DNA from: SLRI01 sp964393275 | GTDB lineage: Bacteria; Pseudomonadota; Alphaproteobacteria; Geminicoccales; Geminicoccaceae | Assembly: GCA_964393275.1 (NCBI GenBank) | Contig: CAYMTA010000096.1 | Coordinates: 1-11,476, forward strand | Length of the DNA stretch: 11,476 bases | Direction: 5' to 3' | Shown here: positions 1 to 7,805 of the stretch, one piece after another | Position numbering within the stretch: position 1 is the first letter of the stretch | How the letters are laid out: each line of letters opens with the position of its first letter | Notes under the pieces: model-generated | Databases searched by the model: none | What the model was told of the DNA's origin: nothing | The model's input: only the letters and a program-made list of their open reading frames with translations | Position numbers and translations under genes: made by a program

Positions 1-36
1 ACCTATCACGGCATCGTCCATGGGGTGGCCGCCTGA
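1..36 (+). CDS. Possible C-terminal end of an upstream gene
   Basis: Frame 1 is open from the window edge and ends at TGA 34-36, giving the 11-residue tail TYHGIVHGVAA. It would be the end of a plus-strand gene lying mostly outside the window. The piece is too short to identify, and an 11-codon open stretch can occur by chance. The spacing (91 bases before the next start) and the AT-richer DNA after it fit a gene end followed by a promoter region. Confidence 0.25.
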   Translation, partial: TYHGIVHGVAA

Positions 37-62
37 GGGTTGTGGAGAGGTAGTTCCTGCAA

Positions 63-91
63 TTTACATTAACTCTAAAATCGAATACCCT
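63..91 (+). promoter_or_regulatory. Candidate sigma-70-like promoter for the oxidase operon
   Basis: TTTACA at 63-68 and TACCCT at 86-91 are 17 bases apart, a suitable spacing for a housekeeping promoter. They lie in the only clearly AT-richer stretch ahead of the operon. The -10 match is weak (T, A and final T only). It would start transcription close to 98, about 30 bases before the GTG start. No clear operator palindrome is visible. Confidence 0.3.
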
Positions 92-112
92 AGCCACGAC
101 AAATTATGCCGT

Positions 113-120
113 AGGGGGGA
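113..120 (+). promoter_or_regulatory. Ribosome binding site supporting the GTG start at 127
   Basis: The purine run AGGGGGGA lies 6-7 bases before GTG 127-129. Together with the signal peptide encoded directly after that GTG, it decides the start of the giant oxidase gene in favour of a non-ATG codon. Confidence 0.6.
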
Positions 121-126
121 CTTGAC

Positions 127-3100
127 GTGCGTTCACCCAAGCTGCTGCTTGTCGCCATTCTGTCTTTCCTGCCCGGGATATCTTGGTCCGAAACGACGTC
201 TCCAAGCCCTCTGGAGACCGACCAGTGCCCCGCCGAGCGCACGGTCAATGCCAAGGTCGTCGCCTTGGAGCAGGTGTATGTCTACAACCGATTCGGCGCG
301 TTCAATCCGGGCGGAATGCTCTATGCGCTGAGGCGAGACGTCGTCTCGTCCGGCATCGACGCGCCCGATCTGGATGGTGGCCACGAAAGCGACGGCGACC
401 TAGCCGAAGGCAAGGCAATCCCGTCCGAGCCAGGCCCCGCCGACCAACTGCTTGCGGGCAATGTCCGGCTGCGTTCGGACAAGCGGCCGCGGCCTCTGGT
501 GCTGCGCGTGAATGTCGGCGACTGCCTCAGGGTGACCTTCACCAACCTGCTTTCGCCGCTGACGGACGGCGAGGAGCTGGCCGTCCATCCCGAGACCGGG
601 CGCCTGACGCCCTACGATTCCGAGGAGCCCGCGACGCGCAGCGCATCGATGCGGGTGACCGGCCTCGAGCTGGCCGGCGACATAGGCTCGGACGGGGGCA
701 ATGTCGGCCTGAATCCGTCCTCGCTCGCCGCGCCGGGCGAGACCCGAACCTATGTCTGGCATGCCCGGACCGAAGGCGCCTACCTAATCTACTCGGGCGC
801 CGGTGTCGCGGGTGGGGAGGGCGACGGCGGCCAGCTCGGACTGGGCCTCTTCGGCTCGGTCAATGTCGAGCCGCTGGAATCGGAATGGTACCGCTCGCAG
901 GTCACCGGATCGCAGATGCGGGCGACCATCCTGGGCCAGAGCGCCCTGGGCACGCCGAAGATCGATTATGCCAGCATCGAGGCCGACGGCAGCCCCGTCC
1001 TGAACCTCGTCGATGCGCGCAATCCGATGCATCGTGAGATCATCCACAGTGACTTGAACGCCATCATCGTGCCAAGGCAGGGCGACTGCAGCGGCGGCGA
1101 GGGACCGGGCACAAGCTGCGGCGAGCCCTTCCGGGAGTTCACGGTGATCTTCCATGACGAGATCACGGCGGTTCAGGCTTTCGACGAGCTCGACCGCGAG
1201 GACAGCCCGATGCATTCGCTGCGCGACGGCATGGGCATCAACTATGGCGCCGCGGGGCTTGGCGCGATGGTTCTCGCCAACCGCAAGGGCATCGGTCCGG
1301 CGCGGAATTGCGCTGAATGCAAGCTCGAGGAGTTCTTCCTGACCTCCTGGGCAATGGGCGACCCGGCGCTGGTCCTCGAGCGCGACGCCGCCAACCGGCC
1401 GCTGCGCGCGCTCTACGAGGACGATCCCTCGAACGTGCACCACTCCTACCTCGGCGACCCGGTACGGTTCCGCAACCTGCACGCGGGACCGAAGGAGACT
1501 CATGTCTTCCACCTGCATGCCCACCAGTGGGTCCAGGACCGCCACGACGACAATTCCATCTACTTGGATTCGCAGACCATCTCGCCCGGCGCCACGTTTG
1601 ACTACGACGTGCATTACGGCGGCTCGGGCAACCGCAACCTGACGGTCGGGGATTCCATTTTTCATTGCCACCTCTACCCGCATTTCGCCCAGGGCATGTG
1701 GGAGCTGTGGCGCACCCATGACGTTTTCGAAGCGGGCACCCATGATCGCTGGCTGCCGGACGGCGAGATCGCCGACGGCACGCCCAACCCCGCGGTGGTG
1801 CCGCTTCCCGGCGCGCCGATGCCGCCGATGCCGACGCCGCGGATGAAGGGCTATCCCTTCTACATCGCCGGGATTCCCGGCCACCGCCCGCCGCAGCCGC
1901 CGCTCGACATCGACCCGGCCGGCTATGCCGGCGACCCCTCGGAAACGCTGATGCGCCATGTCGTCGTTTCGGGAGAGCGCGAGACGGGGGGCGATCTCTT
2001 CGAGCCGCGCCCCGACGGCACGCCCAAGGAACTGGCCCAGAAGTACTTCAATGCCAGCGTTTCCGAGGATGCGCCCAACGGGCAGTCCAATCGCATCGCC
2101 AACCGGGTCCGCCGCGAGAATTCGGACGACGGGCTGCTGGTCCTCGCCGCCAAGCTGACGTCCGCGCAGATCTCGCAGCTGCCGCTCGACGGCACGCCGG
2201 CAGAGAAGCGGGCGATGGCGTTCCACTCCGGCTCCGCACCGGGTGCCGTGCCCATAGCCGCCTCGGGATATGGCATCCCCGAGGTCGGCTATCCCAGCTG
2301 CCGCCCCGACGGCACCTGCGACAGTCCTGGGACATCGGTGCTGTTCCGCGTCAACGGCCTCGTCCCCAAGCCCGGTGCGCCCTATGCCGATCCCTGTCCG
2401 CAACGCTACTTCGACGGATCGGACGACGAGAAGTGGGATCCCACCTACTGGCACGACCTGCCGGCGGACCGCCGCTACCGTGCCGCCTACATCCAGTACG
2501 ACATGCCGGTGAACAAGCACGGCTGGCACGATCCGCAGGCCCGCATCCTGACGCTTGAGGAAGACGCCAAGGCGACGCTCGAGCATACCCGCGCGCCCGA
2601 GCCGCTGTTCATGCGCGCCAATTCGGGCGAGTGCATCCGCTTCGAGGCGACGAACCTGATCCCGTCCAACCTGAACCTGGACGACTTCCAGGTGTTCACG
2701 CCCACCGACACGATCGGCCAGCACATTCATCTGGTGAAGTTCGACGTGACCTCGTCGGACGGCTCGGGCAACGGCTGGAACTACGAGGACGGCACCTTCT
2801 CGCCCGACGAGCTGCGCGAACGGATGATCGCCTTCAACCATTTCATGGGCCGAACGGTGGTCAAGCCGCTCACCCACCGGCTGTTCGCGCCGGGCGGGCC
2901 GATGGAAGGCGATCCGCGCGGGATCTGCCCAAGCGACATTCCCGCCGATCCCGACGCGGCCGAGGCGCTTCTGGCCGACCATCCATGGTGCGGAGCGCAG
3001 ACCACCGTGCAGCGCTGGTGGGCGGATCCGCTCCTGAACCGCGAGGGCAAGGACCGTACCCTCCGGACCGTCTTCACCCATGACCACTTCGGACCCAGCT

Positions 3101-5811
3101 CGCACCAGCAGCACGGCTTCTACGCCGCCCTGGTCGTCGAGCCGAAGGATTCCCGGTGGGAGACGCTGGCCGGCCATGTGATGGGCGGGCGCAACCCGGA
3201 CGGCTCGCAGATCGTCGTGCGTCCGGACGGCGGGCCGACCTCCTATGCCGCCAACATCGTCAACCCGGTGCTGCCCGAGGATCCCGAGCTCAACCGCCGC
3301 GAATACAACCTCGCCGTTGCGGACTTCGCGCTGCTCTATACCGCGCCGCCCGAGAACAAGCCGGTCAACCCGCCCGCGCGGATCGACCACGATCTCCCGC
3401 AAGTGTCCTACAATGCCTCGATCCCGATGCCCGAGGGGATCTCGGTCTCGGACCCGGGCGGGCAGCTGCTGAACTATCGCAACGAGCCGGTGCCGCTGCG
3501 CGTCGGCGCGCCGTCCGGCGAAAGCGGGCAGTTCAGCCAGCGCAACTACAGACCCGGAGCGCTTCCGGCCTGCGAACAGGCCCTGCGCGGCAGTGACGAG
3601 GTGAAAACGGCGTGCCTTGACGGCGCCGACACCGCCGGCAGCGCGGCCTGCGAGGCAGAGTACATCGCCCGTCGCTGCAACGCGGGAGATCTGGCCAACT
3701 TCTACTCCTCGCTCACCCATGCGGACGAGGAGGACCGCATCCGCGCCGAGATCGCCCAGCGCAACCGCGCCTACGACACGGCCCGGATCTTCCTCGACAC
3801 CTATATCGGCCCCTGCGCCGACAGCGCGGCCACGCCCTGTTCCGAACCGTTCGGGCTGCGGCAGAAGGGCGATCCCGGCACGCCGATCCTTGCCGCGAAC
3901 GAGGGCGACCGGGTCATGGTCCGGCTGATCCAGGGCGCACAGGAAGAGAACCACATCTTCTTCATGAATGGCGCCAAGTGGCTGGCCGAGCCCGGCTCCC
4001 CCGACTCGGGCTGGCGCTCGGCGCAGCACATCGGCATCTCCGAGCATTTCGAGTTCGAGATCTCGGCCGAGACATCGACCCAGCAGCTTACCGTGGACCA
4101 TCTCTACGGGACCTCCGCCACCGACAACCAATGGGACGGTCAGTGGGGCGTGATGCGGGTCCTGGGGTCGCTGGCGCCGCTGACCTCGCTCGACAGGCTG
4201 ACCTCGAACCCGAGGCCCGAGCCGCCCACCAACAAGGCCGGGGAAGTCTGCCCCATGGTTTCGCCGCAGCGGACCTTCGACGTCGAGGCGTGGCGGGTCC
4301 GCGACCTGCCGGGACCCGGCCGGCTGGTCTACAATGCCGAAACCGGAGCCTCGGACCGCAACGCGGTCATTTACCTCGTCACCCGCGAGACGCTCTCGAA
4401 GGACGGGACACCGCAGCAGGTCCTGCGCGGCAAGACCGAGAGGGAACGGGCGGACGGGGTCTCGGCGGAGGTCCTGAACGACCTGTCGGATCTCGAGCTC
4501 GTGAAGGCCGGCAAGGCCATCGAGCCGCTGATCCTGCGCGTCAATGCCGGGGATTGCGTCAACGTCAACCTCTACGACCGCGTGCCCGACGATCCCGAGG
4601 CGATCTCCGATCCTCGGATCTGGTCGTGGAACATGATGCCCCCGATCGTCGACGGGTTCGGCTTCAACCAGGTCAGCGGCGCAACGACGGTCGGCCTGAC
4701 GCCGCAGCTCGTCGCCCAGAACCCGATCATGTCGGACGGCGCGATCGTCGGCCGCAACGTCCCGACGGTTGCCTATTCCTGCCCGCCGGCAGGCGCCGTC
4801 CAGGGGCTCGAATGCGAATGCCCGCCCGGCGACAAGGCCTGCCACGAGGTGGTCGGTGATCTTCTTGAGACCGATCTGGCGCCCGGCCACTTCCGCTGGA
4901 GCAACAGCCGGACTCTGACCTGGTACGCCGGCGACTTCGGCACCAAGCCCGACGACCAGGACCGCCCCGCCCGGCCGATCGAATTCGGCGCGGTCGGCCT
5001 GCGCGACGGCGCGGACCCGATCAAGTCCAGCTCCCACGGTGCCATGGGGGTGATGGTGGTCGAGCCGGTGGGCGCAAGCTGGGAGACCGATTGCGACATC
5101 CTGCGCACCGCCGGACAGGAGCATCCCGACTGTCTGACCGCCGCGGCGACGGTCTCGACCCCCGGCGGCGAGCCCTTCCGTGAGTTCGTCGTCATGTACG
5201 GGAACGACGCCAGCCTGTTCTACCGCGGCCAGCCGCTCGCCAATCTGCGCAACGGCGACGACGCCGAGGACTCGGGCCAGAAGAGCTACAACTATGCCTT
5301 CGAGCCGTTCTGGTCGCGGATCGGCGCCAACCCGGCCGTCGACCCAGAGGACATGGCAACCTTCGACTACACCAACGTGCTCTCCTCCAAGCCCGAGCAT
5401 GGCCATGGCGATCCGGCGACGCCGCTCTTCACCGTGACCGTCGGGGCCCCCGTTCGCTTCCGCGTGGTCGAGCCGGCGGGCCATCCGCGCAACAGCGGCT
5501 TCGAGATCGCGGGCCACGGCTGGGTCGCGCATCCCTATGCCCAGAACTCGACCGTGCAGGTTGCGGACCCTGGACCGCAGAACCGTCAGGGCGTGGTCAA
5601 CGGCATGGGGCCGGGCCGGGCCGTCAACATCCTTCTGCCCAGCGCCGGCGGGCAGTCGCGCGTGGCCGGGGACTACCTCTACCGTTCGCACGAGGGCTTC
5701 GCCTTCTCGGGCGGGCAATGGGGGCTGATGCGTGTTCTGCCCGAGGATGCCTGTGCCGCCGGCACGCGCACGACGACCGACCCGCTTGGCCGCGTCATCG
5801 TCTGCAGATAG
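127..5811 (+). CDS. Giant six-domain multicopper oxidase, MnxG-like putative Mn(II)/metal oxidase
   Basis: A 1894-residue exported multicopper oxidase, expected to oxidise a substrate at a type 1 copper and reduce O2 to water at a trinuclear cluster. Residues 1-21 (MRSPKLLLVAILSFLPGISWS) form a signal peptide. The type 1 ligands are H459, C514, H519 and M524. The cluster ligands are H462, H464, H513, H515, H866, H868, H985 and H987, so the set is complete. Three A-B cupredoxin pairs are visible: about 33-535, 735-1350 and 1380-1880. A Pro-rich linker lies at about 557-600. A-type domains end in VEP (about 248, 1005, 1646). B-type domains end in GMWELWR, GQWGVMR or GQWGLMR, and only the first keeps copper ligands. 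Size and permuted motif order recall bacterial MnxG manganese oxidases; Mn(II) as substrate is inference. Another metal or phenolic substrate is possible. First gene of a four-gene operon. Confidence 0.9.
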   Translation: MRSPKLLLVAILSFLPGISWSETTSPSPLETDQCPAERTVNAKVVALEQVYVYNRFGAFNPGGMLYALRRDVVSSGIDAPDLDGGHESDGDLAEGKAIPSEPGPADQLLAGNVRLRSDKRPRPLVLRVNVGDCLRVTFTNLLSPLTDGEELAVHPETGRLTPYDSEEPATRSASMRVTGLELAGDIGSDGGNVGLNPSSLAAPGETRTYVWHARTEGAYLIYSGAGVAGGEGDGGQLGLGLFGSVNVEPLESEWYRSQVTGSQMRATILGQSALGTPKIDYASIEADGSPVLNLVDARNPMHREIIHSDLNAIIVPRQGDCSGGEGPGTSCGEPFREFTVIFHDEITAVQAFDELDREDSPMHSLRDGMGINYGAAGLGAMVLANRKGIGPARNCAECKLEEFFLTSWAMGDPALVLERDAANRPLRALYEDDPSNVHHSYLGDPVRFRNLHAGPKETHVFHLHAHQWVQDRHDDNSIYLDSQTISPGATFDYDVHYGGSGNRNLTVGDSIFHCHLYPHFAQGMWELWRTHDVFEAGTHDRWLPDGEIADGTPNPAVVPLPGAPMPPMPTPRMKGYPFYIAGIPGHRPPQPPLDIDPAGYAGDPSETLMRHVVVSGERETGGDLFEPRPDGTPKELAQKYFNASVSEDAPNGQSNRIANRVRRENSDDGLLVLAAKLTSAQISQLPLDGTPAEKRAMAFHSGSAPGAVPIAASGYGIPEVGYPSCRPDGTCDSPGTSVLFRVNGLVPKPGAPYADPCPQRYFDGSDDEKWDPTYWHDLPADRRYRAAYIQYDMPVNKHGWHDPQARILTLEEDAKATLEHTRAPEPLFMRANSGECIRFEATNLIPSNLNLDDFQVFTPTDTIGQHIHLVKFDVTSSDGSGNGWNYEDGTFSPDELRERMIAFNHFMGRTVVKPLTHRLFAPGGPMEGDPRGICPSDIPADPDAAEALLADHPWCGAQTTVQRWWADPLLNREGKDRTLRTVFTHDHFGPSSHQQHGFYAALVVEPKDSRWETLAGHVMGGRNPDGSQIVVRPDGGPTSYAANIVNPVLPEDPELNRREYNLAVADFALLYTAPPENKPVNPPARIDHDLPQVSYNASIPMPEGISVSDPGGQLLNYRNEPVPLRVGAPSGESGQFSQRNYRPGALPACEQALRGSDEVKTACLDGADTAGSAACEAEYIARRCNAGDLANFYSSLTHADEEDRIRAEIAQRNRAYDTARIFLDTYIGPCADSAATPCSEPFGLRQKGDPGTPILAANEGDRVMVRLIQGAQEENHIFFMNGAKWLAEPGSPDSGWRSAQHIGISEHFEFEISAETSTQQLTVDHLYGTSATDNQWDGQWGVMRVLGSLAPLTSLDRLTSNPRPEPPTNKAGEVCPMVSPQRTFDVEAWRVRDLPGPGRLVYNAETGASDRNAVIYLVTRETLSKDGTPQQVLRGKTERERADGVSAEVLNDLSDLELVKAGKAIEPLILRVNAGDCVNVNLYDRVPDDPEAISDPRIWSWNMMPPIVDGFGFNQVSGATTVGLTPQLVAQNPIMSDGAIVGRNVPTVAYSCPPAGAVQGLECECPPGDKACHEVVGDLLETDLAPGHFRWSNSRTLTWYAGDFGTKPDDQDRPARPIEFGAVGLRDGADPIKSSSHGAMGVMVVEPVGASWETDCDILRTAGQEHPDCLTAAATVSTPGGEPFREFVVMYGNDASLFYRGQPLANLRNGDDAEDSGQKSYNYAFEPFWSRIGANPAVDPEDMATFDYTNVLSSKPEHGHGDPATPLFTVTVGAPVRFRVVEPAGHPRNSGFEIAGHGWVAHPYAQNSTVQVADPGPQNRQGVVNGMGPGRAVNILLPSAGGQSRVAGDYLYRSHEGFAFSGGQWGLMRVLPEDACAAGTRTTTDPLGRVIVCR

Positions 5812-5822
5812 GGGCCGGTCGC

Positions 5823-7805
5823 ATGTCACGGACCGCCATCCTCCTCTCACTGGCCCTGGCGGCCACCACGCCGGGGAACGCCCAGACGACCCATGACCAC
5901 GGCATGGCCATGCCGATGGAAATGCCGCGGCAGGGCCGTTCCGACCACGATCTCGGCATGATGTCGTCCTCGGCGATGCAGGACATCTCGGCCGAACGCA
6001 TCACGCTTGCCAGCCGGGTCGAGGCGACGGACGGCAGCGAGGCGGTGGCCGGCAACGAGGCGCGGATCGTCGTCACCCTCACCGACCGCGACACCGGGGC
6101 GCCCGTGACCGGGCGCCAGGTCTTCGGCTGGATGGAGCTGGTGCGCAACGCTCAGGTTACCGCCGAGGCCTCGTGCCGGTCCAAGGCCCGGCTCCTCGCG
6201 CGCGGCAACGTCACCGCCAAGGCCGATGTCGATCTCAACAGCTACAAGCTCCTGCTGCTCAATGCCGACCGGGCGATCGCCGTCGTCAATCCCCATGTCG
6301 ACTTCACGATCACCAACATGGAGAGCGTCATCCCGCTTCCCGGCGAGCCGTTCGACTGGCGCATGTCCGGCGACGGCAGCACCGTCTTCGTCTCGCTCCC
6401 CTCGCTCGATCTCGCCATCGGCATCGACACGCTGACCCTGTCCCCGATCCGCCTCATCAACGCCGGCCAGGGATCGCGGCCCGCCGCCGTTGCGGCGCTG
6501 GCCGGCGACCGCGCCGCGGTCGAGCTGGCCGGCAAGGGCGCCGTCGCGCTGGTCTCGGCGGCGGCGGACGAACCCTCGCCCGCCGTCTTGGTCGGCCCCT
6601 CGCCGATGGTCCTCGCCGCCGATCCATCCGGCGGCCGGCTCTTCGCCGCGGCCGCCGACGGTCACCTCGTCTCCATTGACACCGTCTCGCTCGCCATCAC
6701 CGCCGACATCGCGCTCGGCGCCGCCCCCGGGGCGATGCTGTGGCTCCCTGCGCTCGGCCGGCTGGCGCTGGCGCCCGCGGGGGCGGCGGACCTCAGGCTG
6801 CTCGATCCCGCCACCCTGGCCGTCACCGGACATGTGCCGCTTCCCGCTCCGGCCACCGCGCTCGCGCTCGAACCGGGCAGCGGCCTCGTCCTCGCGCTCG
6901 ACCGCGCCGGCAGCCGCCTGTCGGTGATCGACCCGTCGTCGGGCACCGTCACCGCTACCGCCAGGGTCGCCGACACACCGGTCGAGATCGGGTTCTCGCA
7001 CGACTATGCCTATGTCCGGGGCCTCGGCGGCGACACCTTCACGGCGCTCGAGCTCGAGGGCATCCGCACCGGCAACCTGGCCCCGATCGCGGTCCAGGAC
7101 GCCGCCAGCCCGCGCGTCCCGGATGGCGATCCGGCCCTGCAGCGCGCCCGGCTGATCGCGCCGGCGGGCCATGGCGCGCTCATCGCCAACCCCGCGGAAC
7201 GGGTGGCCTATGACTACATGGAGGGCATGAACGTCCCGATGGGCACCGTGCCGATCTATGGCACCGCCGTCATCGGCATGCTCGCCATGGACCGCGGCTT
7301 CCGCGAGACCGCGCCCGGCACCTACGAGGCCCGCGCCACCATCCGGTCCGCGGGAGCCTACGAGGTCGTGCTGGCCCTCGACAGTCCCGACCTCGTCGTC
7401 TGCCAGCCGGCCAGCGTGTCCGAAGGGTCGGCCAGGGACAAGGCGGCTCATGTCCCCGCCATCACTGCCGCCCTGACCGGGCCGGCGGATGGCGAAGCCG
7501 GAGCAGCCCGTCGACAGGGCTTCACCTGGCGCCTCGCCGACCGCGCCTCTGGCGCACCGGTCACCGGTGTCACCGATCTGCGCGTCCTCGCCTTCTCGCC
7601 CTCGGGAGCCTGGCAGAAGCGCGCCCTCGCCCGCGAGACGGCGGCGGGCGTCTATTCCGCGACGGTCCGGTTTCCCGGCGACGGGCGCTTCGGGCTGACC
7701 GTCACCTCGGTCTCCCGCGGCCTCGGTCCCGCCGATGCCGCCCCCGCCTATGTCACGATCCGTCCGTCGCCCGGCGACGCCTCCAGCGAGGAGAGCTCGA
7801 GATGA
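5823..7805 (+). CDS. Exported beta-propeller (YVTN-like) protein with His/Met-rich N-terminus
   Basis: A 660-residue protein starting at ATG 5823, 11 bases after the oxidase stop, with GGGG at 5811-5814 as ribosome binding site. Residues 1-21 are a signal peptide ending near NAQ. Residues 22-52 hold three His and seven Met (for example HDHGMAMPMEM), a composition typical of copper-binding tails. A beta-sandwich-like stretch (about 70-115) is followed by repeated blades at about 140-450, with motifs such as LLLLNADRAIAVVNPH and LSVIDPSSGTV, as in YncE/cytochrome-d1-type propellers. YMEGMNVPM lies at 465-473. Two further Ig/FixH-like stretches (about 490-530 and 565-645) complete it; the first segment and the last share the phrase GAPVTG. 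C118 and C527 are the only cysteines I see. A role in copper loading or as partner of the oxidase is inference from context. Its last codons overlap the next gene. Confidence 0.85.
   Translation: MSRTAILLSLALAATTPGNAQTTHDHGMAMPMEMPRQGRSDHDLGMMSSSAMQDISAERITLASRVEATDGSEAVAGNEARIVVTLTDRDTGAPVTGRQVFGWMELVRNAQVTAEASCRSKARLLARGNVTAKADVDLNSYKLLLLNADRAIAVVNPHVDFTITNMESVIPLPGEPFDWRMSGDGSTVFVSLPSLDLAIGIDTLTLSPIRLINAGQGSRPAAVAALAGDRAAVELAGKGAVALVSAAADEPSPAVLVGPSPMVLAADPSGGRLFAAAADGHLVSIDTVSLAITADIALGAAPGAMLWLPALGRLALAPAGAADLRLLDPATLAVTGHVPLPAPATALALEPGSGLVLALDRAGSRLSVIDPSSGTVTATARVADTPVEIGFSHDYAYVRGLGGDTFTALELEGIRTGNLAPIAVQDAASPRVPDGDPALQRARLIAPAGHGALIANPAERVAYDYMEGMNVPMGTVPIYGTAVIGMLAMDRGFRETAPGTYEARATIRSAGAYEVVLALDSPDLVVCQPASVSEGSARDKAAHVPAITAALTGPADGEAGAARRQGFTWRLADRASGAPVTGVTDLRVLAFSPSGAWQKRALARETAAGVYSATVRFPGDGRFGLTVTSVSRGLGPADAAPAYVTIRPSPGDASSEESSR

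Noticed and set aside
20..331. A 103-residue plus-strand frame at the left edge
   Set aside because: Out of frame with the oxidase and overlapping its signal peptide. Its translation is not protein-like and the GTG at 127 has the better ribosome binding site.
784..5850. A 1688-residue open frame on the minus strand across the oxidase gene
   Set aside because: In GC-rich genomes the antisense frame of a long biased gene is often stop-free. The translation is Arg/Gly/Val-rich low-complexity text without domains, while the plus strand has clear copper motifs and a signal peptide.
5847..7451. A 534-residue minus-strand open frame over the propeller gene
   Set aside because: Same antisense-shadow effect. 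The product is dominated by R, G, D and E without any recognisable fold, and no ribosome binding site is evident.
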